Below are positions 1 through 8,380 of a DNA stretch of 64,000 bases, piece by piece. The stretch lies in assembly GCF_003025035.1 (NCBI RefSeq), contig NZ_PYJN01000019.1:62001-126000 (forward strand), given 5' to 3'. Position 1 is the stretch's first letter. The number at the start of each line of letters is the position of its first letter. Under the pieces are notes generated by a model, which did not search any database, had not been told where the DNA came from, and worked only from the letters and a program-made list of their open reading frames with translations. Origin of the DNA: Rhizobium sp. SEMIA4064 (lineage in GTDB: Bacteria > Pseudomonadota > Alphaproteobacteria > Rhizobiales > Rhizobiaceae). A program made the position numbers and the translations under genes.

Positions 1-195
1 GAGCGGCGCATCCGGTGCTTCGCCTGGAAGCCGCGCTTGCCAAAAGGGAAAAGCCGTCACGTTTGGAGCCTGTCGCTGCTCTTCGGCGCGACGCATCAGC
101 AACTCGTAGAGTTCCGGCACTAGGCCGTCGCCATTCTGCGAGGCCAGCTTATGCAGGCCGATCATCATGAACCCGTCAGGGCCTTTGTCAGTCAT
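1..195 (-). CDS. Unknown protein, N-terminal 65 residues (runs off left edge)
   Basis: An open frame starts with ATG at 195 and stays open to base 1, so only the first 65 residues are present. The ATG overlaps the stop of the upstream DUF2325 gene in an ATGA arrangement, which suggests co-transcription and translational coupling. The start reads MTDKGPDGFMMIGLHKLASQ and continues with a helical stretch rich in Glu, Arg and Leu. I recognise no domain and see no signal peptide or membrane segment. The coupling is the main evidence that it is a real gene. Confidence 0.6.
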   Translation of the reverse strand, partial: MTDKGPDGFMMIGLHKLASQNGDGLVPELYELLMRRAEEQRQAPNVTAFPFWQARLPGEAPDAPL

Positions 196-590
196 CGGGA
201 ATTGTCTCGTTCGTTCATGGTCTGCAGCGCCCGCTCGAGGCTCGACTTGCTGCCGTTGCGCAAAGGTATGAAAGCCTTGCCGAATTTCTTGCAGCCGGTC
301 TTCACCCGCAGGCAAGCATCGTGGCTGATACAGTCGATCGGGCAGAAGACGCAGTCGACGGAAGGCAGCACGGTGTCGATGCGCGACACTGCTTCACGCA
401 AACCCCCGTCGTGATGGATCAGCTCGGCGCCAAAGTTGCTGGCGATCTGGCGAAGATGAGCGACCTGGCAATCGCGGCCGCCGACATAAAGGAAGCTGCG
501 CCCGTCGAGACTGGACCTTGCCGATACCTGCGCCGGCGTTTGCGCCTCGCGGCTATCGCGGCCAAAATCCCTTTTCCCCTTACGCGCCAT
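192..590 (-). CDS. DUF2325 domain protein
   Basis: A 132-residue protein. After a basic, probably disordered N-terminus (about 1-30) it has the DUF2325 pattern: a beta-strand with a glycine turn (FLYVGGRD, about 33-40), a conserved HHDGGLREAV segment (about 59-68), and a Cys-rich part with a CVFCPIDC motif followed by K-x-x-CKKFGKAFI. DUF2325 proteins are small, of unknown function, and look like single Rossmann-like modules; the cysteines could bind metal or sense redox, but that is inference. It overlaps the next minus-strand gene by 4 bases. Two copies of AAAGTTGAT lie just upstream. It is separated from tonB by about 120 AT-rich bases, so it may have its own promoter. Confidence 0.75.
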   Translation of the reverse strand: MARKGKRDFGRDSREAQTPAQVSARSSLDGRSFLYVGGRDCQVAHLRQIASNFGAELIHHDGGLREAVSRIDTVLPSVDCVFCPIDCISHDACLRVKTGCKKFGKAFIPLRNGSKSSLERALQTMNERDNSR

Positions 591-653
591 GCGTCACCCG
601 TTTGCTGGTTGCTCTTGCGCGCTCGATTCCGGCGAGCGCAAGCGGACCATATT

Positions 654-687
654 AAAGTTGATTTTTGCAGTAAAGTATAAAGTTGAT
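654..687. repeat. Two direct copies of AAAGTTGAT, 25 bases apart
   Basis: AAAGTTGAT occurs at 654-662 and 679-687 in an AT-rich patch between the DUF2325 gene and the end of tonB. On the minus strand this is the promoter side of the DUF2325 gene (start at 590). The 25-base start-to-start distance is not a whole number of helical turns. It may be a regulatory repeat; no regulator is identified. Confidence 0.35.
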
Positions 688-712
688 AATTTATGTCATA
701 TTTTATTGCGAC

Positions 713-1996
713 CTATCGTCCTGTCACCTGAACCTCTTGCGTGAAGGACCAGCTAGGCTTGCCCCATTCCGGAGGCAGAGGCGGAAACGGCGCGGCGCGG
801 CGAACACCGTCCGTGACGGCATCATCCAGTTCAGGAATGCCGGAACTCCGCGCTACGGAAAGTGAACTGAGTTCACCGCTCGCACCAATCGTCAGACGCA
901 CACGAACCGTTATGCCCTTTTCGTATTTCGAAGACAGGCGGACGGCGCGGCGAATGCGGGACTGCACTTTGCCTGGATAGTTGGCGACTGCCGCACTGCC
1001 CGAGCCCGTGCGCTGGCCGTCGGCCTGCGAATTCCCATTCGACTGCACCGTTTCCGTCCCTTCGGCAGAGCCCTTCTTCGAATCCTGCTCGCTCTCACCG
1101 CCGGAGCCAGCCTTCTTTGCGACCTCCGGCGGCTGCTTCTTGACGATATCCTTCGGCTTTTCGACCGGTTTGGCTGGCTGAACCGGTTTTTCGACCGGGG
1201 TCACCACTTCGGTAGGTGGCACGGCTGCTTGCGCGGTTTCCGCCGGCTGTACTTCAACGGGCTCCGCGGGCCGGACTTCGGCAGGCTCCGCATCCGTCGG
1301 CTGCGCCATTGCCGTCATCGGCTGAACCACTGTTGTCTCGGCCGGAGACTCAGTCGCCAGCACCTCCGGTTCCGGGCTGACGACGGTTTCCGGGGACACC
1401 TGTTGCAGCGGTTGCGACGGCTGCGCTACCTCCATGGTCTTGGGCATCGGCTGAACAGCTTCCGTTTCTGCGAGCTTTACGTCGGCTGGCTGCACCGTCT
1501 CCGGCTGCACGACATCTGCCGTTATCTCTTCGGGCTGCGGGTCCTTGCTTTCCTCACCTGCCGACATCTGGTCCATATCGGAGCTGCCGAGCATGATGAC
1601 GCTGACGGTATCGCCCGCCTCTTCCACGGCATCTTCGGGCGCAGCAACCATCGTCACCAGCAAAGCGGCGACAATGGCGGCGTGAAAAAGGAAGGAGCCG
1701 AGGCAGGCGAAGGTGACTGTTCTCTTGCCCGTCGAAAGAGCCTGGTTCGGTCTCTCCGCCGGCAGCTCCATGATGGGCGGCTCTGACGCATCTGGCACAG
1801 GCTCGGCAGGATGGGCGGGAAAGGAACCAATTTGGGCAAAGCGGCTATAATGAACAACCGCCTCGGCGGCTGGCGGCCTCGGCAAGCCATCTAGGCCGGT
1901 TAGCTCGTGGCCTGGAAGGACGCTCGGATAATTGTCATTCATGTCACCGCCAGTGCGGCGACGCTCGATGGAAACCTTGACCGAGCGGGAGGCCAT
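713..1996 (-). CDS. tonB: TonB energy-transducing protein
   Basis: TonB couples the proton motive force, through ExbB/ExbD, to outer-membrane receptors such as haem or siderophore receptors. The 427-residue frame shows the family layout. There is a cytoplasmic N-terminus of about 85 residues, one membrane segment (FACLGSFLFHAAIVAALLV, about 95-113), a long Pro/Glu/Val/Lys-rich periplasmic spacer (about 150-310), and a C-terminal TonB domain (about 340-427) beginning ANYPGKVQSRIRR. The N-terminal extension is longer than in enteric TonB but usual for rhizobia. The start at 1996 has an AAGG about nine bases upstream and lies 4 bases after the upstream stop; an internal ATG at 1942 is an alternative. 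It is divergent from hmuPSTUV, a known rhizobial arrangement that fits iron control. Confidence 0.93.
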   Translation of the reverse strand: MASRSVKVSIERRRTGGDMNDNYPSVLPGHELTGLDGLPRPPAAEAVVHYSRFAQIGSFPAHPAEPVPDASEPPIMELPAERPNQALSTGKRTVTFACLGSFLFHAAIVAALLVTMVAAPEDAVEEAGDTVSVIMLGSSDMDQMSAGEESKDPQPEEITADVVQPETVQPADVKLAETEAVQPMPKTMEVAQPSQPLQQVSPETVVSPEPEVLATESPAETTVVQPMTAMAQPTDAEPAEVRPAEPVEVQPAETAQAAVPPTEVVTPVEKPVQPAKPVEKPKDIVKKQPPEVAKKAGSGGESEQDSKKGSAEGTETVQSNGNSQADGQRTGSGSAAVANYPGKVQSRIRRAVRLSSKYEKGITVRVRLTIGASGELSSLSVARSSGIPELDDAVTDGVRRAAPFPPLPPEWGKPSWSFTQEVQVTGR

Positions 1997-2000
1997 GATC

Positions 2001-2453
2001 TCAGCCTTCGAAAGGAACGTTGAGCTGCGAACGTGTCGTCAGCGCTGCTTTGCATTCGCCCGCCGCCGGACCATCGCACACCGGCGTGTCATTGATGATG
2101 ATGCGGCTGACGCTCTCGCACTTCACCCCAGGCATATCGAATTGCCGCACCCGCTTCTTGCCGACCGGCAGGTCGCGGAAATCGAGGACGGTCACACGGT
2201 CGACTGCGTTCTTGTCGTTGAAGAAGGCGAGCTCGAAGGAGATCTTGCCGATCGGCGTCGCCAGATCGTTTTCCGCGACGAAGGTCATCATGCAGCCCTT
2301 CTGAGACGGCACGAGCGCGTTCAGTTCGACATTGAGCTTCGGCGCGTTCGTCGAAGCCGCAGTCGAATCCTGAGCGAAGGCCGGGAGGCAGGAGGCAATG
2401 GTGAACAGCCCGCCGGCAGCCACCGCCAAAATCGTCTTCGTCGGCATCGGCAA
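2001..2453 (-). CDS. Small exported protein of unknown function upstream of tonB
   Basis: A 150-residue protein with a clear signal peptide (MPMPTKTILAVAAGGLFTIA, cleavage probably after AFAQ near residue 28). The mature part is beta-rich and has four cysteines (KGCMM, GVKCES, TPVCDG, GECKA) that could form two disulfides in the periplasm. A good Shine-Dalgarno (CAGGAGAG) precedes the ATG. It ends four bases before tonB, so the two are probably one operon, transcribed divergently from hmuP. I do not recognise the family. A periplasmic accessory role in iron or haem uptake is only a guess from position. Confidence 0.75.
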   Translation of the reverse strand: MPMPTKTILAVAAGGLFTIASCLPAFAQDSTAASTNAPKLNVELNALVPSQKGCMMTFVAENDLATPIGKISFELAFFNDKNAVDRVTVLDFRDLPVGKKRVRQFDMPGVKCESVSRIIINDTPVCDGPAAGECKAALTTRSQLNVPFEG

Positions 2454-2564
2454 TCTCTCCTGAATCTTTGCTGGCGAGCGCGGATCAATGCCGCGCGTTC
2501 ATCGCCCAAAATTAAAACTTGACTCTCAAAGTCTTCTATTGCGTCTTTAGGAAACCTTGAGTAT

Positions 2565-2807
2565 GTGAGTCAAGATAAATCTGGCCGGAGCAGAGCCCGG
2601 CTTCCTATGAATTTTCAGGCAAAACCAAGCAGGATGATTGCTGAGAAAACACCAATACAGCCGGTGCCGCCGACTGCCGCACCGCACATTAGAATTGTCG
2701 AGAGCACGGATATTTTTCGTGGCCAGACTGAAATCATGATCAGGCACGAGGGCGTCATCTACCGGATGAAAATCACGCGCCAAGGCAAACTCATTCTCAA
2801 CAAATAG
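2565..2807 (+). CDS. hmuP: Haemin uptake protein HmuP (HemP)
   Basis: The C-terminal 45 residues carry the HemP/HmuP pattern: IRIVESTDIFRG, then EIMIRHEGVIYRMKITRQGKLILNK at the very end. In rhizobia HmuP is a small co-activator of haem receptor expression. The frame opens with GTG at 2565, with a possible TAGGA element upstream, giving 80 residues; ATG codons at 2607 and 2634 would give 66 and 57 residues, closer to the usual size of the family, so the start is uncertain. It is the first gene of hmuPSTUV and lies 9 bases before hmuS. The 110-base divergent region towards the tonB pair should carry the iron control. Confidence 0.88.
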   Translation: MSQDKSGRSRARLPMNFQAKPSRMIAEKTPIQPVPPTAAPHIRIVESTDIFRGQTEIMIRHEGVIYRMKITRQGKLILNK

Positions 2808-2816
2808 GCATTGCAG

Positions 2817-3884
2817 ATGACTGAGACGACCAGAGAAACGACCCGATTGGCCCCAGCCGATATTCGCGCCTTTCGCGCCGAAAATTCGAAAATGCGCGAG
2901 CGCGATATCGCGGCTCGCTTGGGTGTTTCCGAAGCGGCCCTAGTCGCCGCTGAAGTCGGCATTTCCGCTACCCGCATCGATGCCGATGCCCACCGGTTCC
3001 TTGCCCACATTGCTTCCCTCGGCGAAGTCCTGGCGCTGTCGCGCAACGAAAGCGCGGTGCACGAAAAGATCGGGGCTTACGAAAACATCAAATCAGGCGC
3101 GCAGGCGGCCATCGTGCTCGGCGAAAATATCGACCTGCGCATCTTCCCGAAGCGCTGGGCGCATGCCTTCGCCGTCATCAAGACCGATGGCGACCAGCAG
3201 CGGCTCAGCCTGCAGTTCTTCGATAAGGCCGGCGACGCCGTTCATAAGGTGCATCTGCGCCCCGCCTCGGATGTCGAAGCCTATCACGCCATGGTCGCCG
3301 AACTGCGGCTCGAAGACCAGTCGCAGGATTTTGTCGAGGATCGCTCCGGCTATGACAACGGCGAGATCGACGGCGACGTCAGCCGGTACGAACTGCGCGA
3401 CCACTGGAGCCGCATGACGGACACGCATGAATTCTTCGGCATGCTGAAAAAGCTGAAGATCGGCCGCCAGGCGGCAATCCGCACGGTCGGCGACGATTAT
3501 GCCTGGAAACTGGAGACGAACGCGGTCGCCGAGATGATGCATACCGCCGTTCGCGAAGGTCTGCCGATCATGTGCTTCGTCGCCAATGACGGCATCGTGC
3601 AGATTCATTCCGGCCCGATCTTCAACGTGCAGGCCATGGGTCCGTGGATCAACATCATGGACCCCACCTTCCATCTGCATCTGCGCAAGGATCACATCGC
3701 CGAGGCCTGGGCCGTGCGTAAGCCGACGAAAGACGGTCACGTCACCTCGCTCGAAGCCTACAACGCCAAAGGCGAGATGATCATCCAGTTCTTCGGCAAG
3801 CGGAAGGAAGGCTTCGACGAGCGTCCCGACTGGCGCGCCATCATCGAAAATCTGCCGAAGGCCGACGCCAGCGTCGCCGCGTAA
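2817..3884 (+). CDS. hmuS: Haemin-degrading/transfer factor HmuS
   Basis: A cytoplasmic haem-handling protein of the HemS/HmuS/ChuX superfamily that receives haem from the importer. The frame has the expected internal duplication: two related halves with FPKRWAHAFAVI-type and VGDDYAWKLET-type segments, about 355 residues in all, the normal size. The track through this region could also begin with TTG at 2811, but ATG at 2817 (MTETTRETTRLAPADIRAFR) is the better start. It follows hmuP by 9 bases and precedes hmuT by 10, so it is in the hmu operon. Confidence 0.92.
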   Translation: MTETTRETTRLAPADIRAFRAENSKMRERDIAARLGVSEAALVAAEVGISATRIDADAHRFLAHIASLGEVLALSRNESAVHEKIGAYENIKSGAQAAIVLGENIDLRIFPKRWAHAFAVIKTDGDQQRLSLQFFDKAGDAVHKVHLRPASDVEAYHAMVAELRLEDQSQDFVEDRSGYDNGEIDGDVSRYELRDHWSRMTDTHEFFGMLKKLKIGRQAAIRTVGDDYAWKLETNAVAEMMHTAVREGLPIMCFVANDGIVQIHSGPIFNVQAMGPWINIMDPTFHLHLRKDHIAEAWAVRKPTKDGHVTSLEAYNAKGEMIIQFFGKRKEGFDERPDWRAIIENLPKADASVAA

Positions 3885-3894
3885 GGATCGAGCC

Positions 3895-4827
3895 ATGACG
3901 ATGCTGAAGAACCTCAAGCGCATCAAGCCGTGGGAAATCGCGCTGACCGCGCTGGTGATGGCTCTGCCGCTTGTTCCCGCGAGCCCGGTCAAGGGCGGCT
4001 ATGGTCTGGTCGAGCGCGCTCATGCTGCGGAAGCGCCGAAGATCGATACATCCCGCCTCGTTTCGGTCGGCGGCGACGTCACCGAAATCATCTATGCGCT
4101 CGGCGAGGAAAGCAGGCTGATCGCCCGCGACTCCACCAGCACGTATCCGGAGGCGGCAGCCAAGTTGCCCGATGTCGGTTATATGCGGGCGCTGTCGCCG
4201 GAGGGCATCCTCGCCGTCAATCCGACCGCCATCGTTGCCGTGGACGGTTCCGGTCCGCCGGAGGCTTTGGCAGTGTTGCGCAATGCCAGCATACCTTTCG
4301 AGACAGTGCCGCAGACCTATGACCGCGCCGGCATCCTGAAGAAAATCGACGTCGTCGGCTCACTGCTCGGTGTGCCCGACAAGGCGAAGGCACTGGAAGA
4401 CAAGGTTGCCGCCGATCTCGATGCGGCAATTGCAGACTCCGAGAAGCGCCCGCAGGCCGAACGCAAACGTGTGCTTTTCATCCTTAGCAACCAGAACGGC
4501 AAGATCCTCGCCTCCGGCAGCAATACCGCCGCCGAGGGCATCATCAAGCTTGCCGGGGCCATCAATGCCGTCGGCAATTTCTCAGGCTACAAGCCAATGA
4601 CCGACGAAGCGATCATCGAGGCAAAGCCCGACGTGATCCTCATCATGGATCGCGAAGGTCCGCTGTCGATGAAAGACGACGACCTGTTGAAGCAGCCGGC
4701 AATTTCGCTGACACCCGCGGCCAGCCAAAAGGCGATCGTCCGCATGGATGGGCTGCATCTGCTCGGCTTCGGGCCGCGCACCGCAGGTGCCGTGCGCGAG
4801 CTGAATGCCGCGATCTACGGAGGCTGA
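3895..4827 (+). CDS. hmuT: Periplasmic haem-binding protein HmuT
   Basis: Substrate-binding protein of the haem ABC importer. The 310-residue product has a hydrophobic export segment after a basic start (about 12-30) and a helical-backbone type III binding-protein fold. It contains the family opening RLVSVGGDVTEIIYALGEES (about 55-74) and a later stretch NFSGYKPMTDEAIIEAKPDV (about 228-247), where HmuT proteins carry a conserved Tyr near the haem site. It sits between hmuS and hmuU with 2 to 10 base gaps, consistent with one transcript. Confidence 0.92.
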   Translation: MTMLKNLKRIKPWEIALTALVMALPLVPASPVKGGYGLVERAHAAEAPKIDTSRLVSVGGDVTEIIYALGEESRLIARDSTSTYPEAAAKLPDVGYMRALSPEGILAVNPTAIVAVDGSGPPEALAVLRNASIPFETVPQTYDRAGILKKIDVVGSLLGVPDKAKALEDKVAADLDAAIADSEKRPQAERKRVLFILSNQNGKILASGSNTAAEGIIKLAGAINAVGNFSGYKPMTDEAIIEAKPDVILIMDREGPLSMKDDDLLKQPAISLTPAASQKAIVRMDGLHLLGFGPRTAGAVRELNAAIYGG

Positions 4828-4829
4828 GG

Positions 4830-5939
4830 GTGGCGCTCAACGAGGTCATGCCGGGGCTGAAGCGCATGTCGCACCGAAGGGACCGCCACCACCGCGAGGG
4901 CGACCGCACTGCACTCTCCCTCTTCGTGCTGACCGGCCTCGTCATCGCCGCCCTTCTTGCGTTCGCTTTTTCGATCACCACCGGCGCATCCGATGCCTCG
5001 ATCGTCGACGTCATCGGCAGCATGGTGAACGGCGGCGCCGACAATGCGCTGAGCAACCGCGACCGCATCATCATCTTCGATATCCGCCTGCCCCGCGCCA
5101 TTCTCGGATTCCTGATCGGTGGCGGGCTCGCAGTCTCCGGCGCGGTCATGCAGGGCCTGTTCCGAAATCCGCTGGCCGATCCCGGCCTGATCGGCATTTC
5201 GGCCGGCTCCAGCCTCGGCGCAGTGGGGATGATCGTCCTCGGCGGCATCCTCGCGCCGGTCGCACATGTCTTCGGCATCTTCTCTCTACCGATCGCAGCC
5301 TTTGTCGGCGGCCTCGTCACGACCATACTTCTCTACAGAGTGGCGACGCGACAGGGACTGACATCCATAGCGACCATGCTGCTGGCCGGCATTGCGCTCG
5401 GCGCGCTGGCGCTGGCAGCGACCGGCTTGCTGATCTATATGGCCGATGACCGGCAACTGCGCGATCTCACCTTCTGGAGCATGGGATCGCTCGCCGGCGC
5501 GACCTGGACCAAGATCGCCGCCACCGGACCGATCATCGTCCTTTCCATGCTACCACTGCCCTTCATGGCGCGCGGCCTCAATGCGCTGACGCTCGGCGAA
5601 GCAGCAGCCTTCCATATGGGCGTCGCTGTGCAGCGGCTGAAGAATATTGCCATCGTCAGCGTTGCGGCCGCGGTTGGCGCTTCCGTCGCGGTCAGCGGCG
5701 GCATCGGCTTCGTCGGCATCATCGTGCCGCATATCCTGCGCACGGCAATCGGCCCGGACCATCGCTTCCTGCTGCCGGCTTCCGCCCTGCTCGGCGGTTC
5801 GCTGCTGATCATCGCCGACGTGGTGGCCCGCACCGTCGTCTCGCCGGCCGAACTGCCGATCGGCATCATCACCGCGGGTGTCGGCGGGCCTTTCTTCCTG
5901 TGGATGCTGCTTCGGCAGCGTTCGCGCCTCAGCCTGTGA
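4830..5939 (+). CDS. hmuU: Haem ABC transporter permease HmuU
   Basis: A FecCD/BtuC-family inner-membrane permease of 369 residues, with about nine to ten hydrophobic segments. Family signatures include RLPRAILGFLIGGGLAVSGA (about 89-108) and GLFRNPLADPGLIGISAGSS just after it, and a C-terminal GGIGFVGIIVPHILR loop that contacts the ATPase. It starts with GTG two bases after hmuT; in-frame ATGs follow within 40 bases, so the exact start is not certain. It pairs with HmuV. Confidence 0.92.
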   Translation: MALNEVMPGLKRMSHRRDRHHREGDRTALSLFVLTGLVIAALLAFAFSITTGASDASIVDVIGSMVNGGADNALSNRDRIIIFDIRLPRAILGFLIGGGLAVSGAVMQGLFRNPLADPGLIGISAGSSLGAVGMIVLGGILAPVAHVFGIFSLPIAAFVGGLVTTILLYRVATRQGLTSIATMLLAGIALGALALAATGLLIYMADDRQLRDLTFWSMGSLAGATWTKIAATGPIIVLSMLPLPFMARGLNALTLGEAAAFHMGVAVQRLKNIAIVSVAAAVGASVAVSGGIGFVGIIVPHILRTAIGPDHRFLLPASALLGGSLLIIADVVARTVVSPAELPIGIITAGVGGPFFLWMLLRQRSRLSL

Positions 5940-5946
5940 GGTTCCG

Positions 5947-6738
5947 ATGATCGACGTCTCGAACCTTTCCGTCCGGCTCTCCGGCAAGACAGTCGTGCAG
6001 GATGTTTGCTTCACCGCCAAGGCCGGCGCGCTGACGGCGATTTGCGGGCCGAACGGCTCTGGCAAGACGACGATCATGAAGGCCATTTCGGGGGAAATCG
6101 CCTATCAGGGTTCGGTGCGCCTCAACGCATCGGAGATCGGCAGCCTTCAGGCTTGGCAACTGGCTGAAATGCGCGGCGTGCTGCCCCAGGCAAGCGCCAT
6201 CTCGTTCCCTTTCACCGTTCGCGAAATTGTCCGTATGGGGCTGACCAGCGGGCGCAACAGCCATCCCGAACAGGCCGATCGCATCGCTGCCGAGGCGCTC
6301 TCCTCCGTCGATCTTGCCGGCTTCGAAGGGCGCTTCTATCAGGAGCTTTCCGGCGGGGAGCAACAACGCGTCCAACTCGCCCGGGTTCTATGCCAAATTT
6401 CCGAGCCTATCGTCGACGGTAAGCCCTGCTGGCTGCTTCTCGATGAGCCCGTCTCCAGTCTCGACATCAGCCACCAACTGACCATCATGACGCTCGCCCG
6501 GCAATTCTGCCGGCGCGGCGGCGGCGTCATCGCCGTCATGCATGATCTCAACCTGACCGCGCTCTTCGCCGACCAAATGGTCCTGCTCAAGAACGGGCGG
6601 TCGCGGGCAGCGGGTCCCGTGGGGGACGTTCTAACCGACCGGCATTTACAGGATGTCTTTGGCTGCGCGCTAAGGGTCAATCGTGTTCCCATCGACGGCG
6701 TCCCATTCGTTCTCGCCCATAGCGCACTGGCGGACTGA
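5947..6738 (+). CDS. hmuV: Haem ABC transporter ATP-binding protein HmuV
   Basis: A 263-residue ABC ATPase. Visible motifs are Walker A (CGPNGSGKTT), the signature LSGGEQQRVQLARVL, Walker B (CWLLLDEPVSSLD) and the H-loop (MHDLN). The ATG at 5947 has GAGG seven bases upstream, which is more plausible than the longer open frame reaching back into hmuU. It is the last hmu gene. Downstream there is no clear terminator before an EcfG-type promoter. Confidence 0.93.
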   Translation: MIDVSNLSVRLSGKTVVQDVCFTAKAGALTAICGPNGSGKTTIMKAISGEIAYQGSVRLNASEIGSLQAWQLAEMRGVLPQASAISFPFTVREIVRMGLTSGRNSHPEQADRIAAEALSSVDLAGFEGRFYQELSGGEQQRVQLARVLCQISEPIVDGKPCWLLLDEPVSSLDISHQLTIMTLARQFCRRGGGVIAVMHDLNLTALFADQMVLLKNGRSRAAGPVGDVLTDRHLQDVFGCALRVNRVPIDGVPFVLAHSALAD

Positions 6739-6757
6739 CCTTCCTTTCGTCAAATCC

Positions 6758-6783
6758 GGAACTTTTCGTTGCATCGCCGCGTT
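6758..6783 (+). promoter_or_regulatory. EcfG-type promoter (GGAAC-N17-CGTT)
   Basis: GGAAC at 6758-6762 and CGTT at 6780-6783 are separated by 17 bases, matching the alphaproteobacterial EcfG consensus (GGAAC-N16/17-CGTT). It is 134 bases upstream of the small stress membrane gene at 6918 and next to the ecfG locus, so use by EcfG is likely. Confidence 0.75.
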
Positions 6784-6917
6784 GATGATCGGTGATCCAG
6801 ATCAATGTTCTGCGCGATCATCAGCGCAATATGTCTGGCAGCATTCGCTCATCGCAAAAGCCGGCGCAGCTTTGCAGCGCCAGGCCAAAGACGCTAACGA
6901 CGCAAGGGAGCAAGACC

Positions 6918-7268
6918 ATGGCAACATCCATCCTCCATTCGGCGCGAGCTAAACGGAATGGCGGCAGCCTGCACGACCTCGAAGCCAGCATTGAGGAGCA
7001 GATCCAGCATCTGCGCAACGAAATTGCCGCTTTCGCCAAGATCGTCGGTGAAAACAGTGCTATCCAGAGTAAGACGATGCGCGCGCGCGCCGAGACCGGG
7101 TTCGAAGATTTGGCGGCTCGTGGCGAAGACTTGCTGCGTGACTTGCAGCACGGCTATACGAAGGGCACGCGCGAAATGCGCAGGACCGTGCGCCAACATC
7201 CCATTGCCACCATCGGGGCTGCTGCAGCTTTCGGATTGGCGTTCGCCCTGCTTCTGTCACGCCGCTAA
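6918..7268 (+). CDS. DUF883/ElaB-type membrane-anchored protein
   Basis: A 116-residue protein with an amphipathic, coiled-coil-like region (about 15-90) and one C-terminal membrane segment (IATIGAAAAFGLAFALLLSRR) ending in basic residues. This is the layout of ElaB/YqjD/DUF883 proteins, which are tail-anchored and often stress-induced. ATG at 6918 has an AGGGAG element upstream; the frame could extend to 6792 but would then cover the EcfG promoter leader. It is 9 bases from the next gene. A role in the envelope stress response is inferred from the EcfG promoter. Confidence 0.75.
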   Translation: MATSILHSARAKRNGGSLHDLEASIEEQIQHLRNEIAAFAKIVGENSAIQSKTMRARAETGFEDLAARGEDLLRDLQHGYTKGTREMRRTVRQHPIATIGAAAAFGLAFALLLSRR

Positions 7269-7277
7269 GGAGCTGCA

Positions 7278-7682
7278 ATGCTAGCTCCGCTCCTCGGCCT
7301 GTTTCTCTCGGGCACATTGAGCCGCACCGTTGCGCGTACAAAGCGCGACGGTGTTTTCATCGGTATCGCCACTGTCCTCCTTCTGACGGCCTATGCCTTT
7401 GCCCTCATAGCGGCCGCTATCTGGCTGGCAACGATCTATGGTCTAGCCGTTTCGGCGCTGCTGATTGCCGCCGGCGCGCTGCTGCTCGCCCTGATCCTTC
7501 TCGTCATCATGGTCATCATCGACAGGCAGGAAGAACGGCGTGCCCGCGAACGCCGCGCCGCCTTGGAATCAATGGCCGTCGCGGCGCTCGGCCTTGCAAA
7601 GTCGCAACCGCTGCTGACCGCTGCCATCGCTACCGCGCTGGTGTTCGGCAATCTGATCGGCACAAAGAGGCGAGATGATTGA
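7278..7682 (+). CDS. Phage-holin-like (DUF1469/YqjE-type) membrane protein
   Basis: A 134-residue protein with two long hydrophobic segments (about 26-50 and 55-75), a charged stretch (DRQEERRARERRAA), and a third hydrophobic stretch near the C-terminus. This matches the holin-superfamily/YqjE type that accompanies ElaB/YqjD-like genes in many proteobacteria. AAGGAG lies just before the ATG. It is probably co-transcribed with the preceding gene from the EcfG promoter. It is not evidence of a phage. Confidence 0.7.
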   Translation: MLAPLLGLFLSGTLSRTVARTKRDGVFIGIATVLLLTAYAFALIAAAIWLATIYGLAVSALLIAAGALLLALILLVIMVIIDRQEERRARERRAALESMAVAALGLAKSQPLLTAAIATALVFGNLIGTKRRDD

Positions 7683-7816
7683 GAGCGGCTTGATCAGGCC
7701 CGTATTGCAGCACATCACCGCAAACAGTTCAAATCCCATGAGCCGCCGGCAACGCCTAGAAATGTTGCCGTGCCCGCGCCACCAGGCGCGGACGACAGGG
7801 ATGCAGATCACATGAT

Positions 7817-8368
7817 TTAGAAGGCAAACGCCTTGGACGTCAAAGGCGCTGAAGTGGCGTCCGGGCCGAAGTCCGCTTCTCCGGAAATCTGCAGCAATTC
7901 CTGCAGACGCTGGCGGGCGCGGTTGACCCGGCTCTTGATGGTGCCGACAGCGCAGCCGCAGATTTCGGCAGCTTCTTCATAGGAAAAACCGGACGCGCCG
8001 ACCAGGATGATGGCTTCGCGCTGATCGGGCGGCAATTGGTCCAGTGCCTTGCGGAAATCCTGCAGGTCGAGCGCACCGTATTGCGCGGGATGCGTCGCCA
8101 TCGATTCCGTGAACAGGCCATCGCTGTCCTGCACCTCGCGGCCGCTCTTGCGCATCTGGCTGTAGAGTTCGTTGCGCAGGATGGTGAAGAGCCAGGCCTT
8201 CATATTGGTGCCCATCTCGAAATGGTCCTGCTTGGCCCAAGCCTTCATGATCGTGTCCTGCACGAGATCATCGGCTCGGTCGTGGCGGCCGGTCAACGAA
8301 ATGGCAAAGGCACGCAGGCTCGGTAGGGCAGCCAGGAGTTCGCGCTTGAAGCTCGGTTGCGGTTCCAT
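7817..8368 (-). CDS. ecfG: General stress ECF sigma factor EcfG (RpoE2-type)
   Basis: The sigma factor that drives the alphaproteobacterial general stress response. The 183-residue product has region 2 (DDLVQDTIMKAWAKQDHFE, about 33-51, and MKAWLFTILRNELYS) and region 4 (LPPDQREAIILVGASGFSYE and then the helix-turn-helix CAVGTIKSRVNRARQRLQ). There is no fused anti-sigma domain. It lies 12 bases after nepR on the same strand, so nepR-ecfG is one operon, divergent from phyR. NepR holds it inactive until phosphorylated PhyR captures NepR. Confidence 0.95.
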   Translation of the reverse strand: MEPQPSFKRELLAALPSLRAFAISLTGRHDRADDLVQDTIMKAWAKQDHFEMGTNMKAWLFTILRNELYSQMRKSGREVQDSDGLFTESMATHPAQYGALDLQDFRKALDQLPPDQREAIILVGASGFSYEEAAEICGCAVGTIKSRVNRARQRLQELLQISGEADFGPDATSAPLTSKAFAF

Positions 8369-8380
8369 AACGCTTCCTCC

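Noticed and set aside
1217..1233. Sigma-54-like TGGCAC...TTGC inside tonB
   Set aside because: GG and GC are 11 rather than 10 bases apart, and the site is inside coding sequence pointing away from any gene start.
7278..7682. Holin-like gene as sign of a prophage
   Set aside because: It is paired with a DUF883 gene under an EcfG promoter, and no other phage genes are near.
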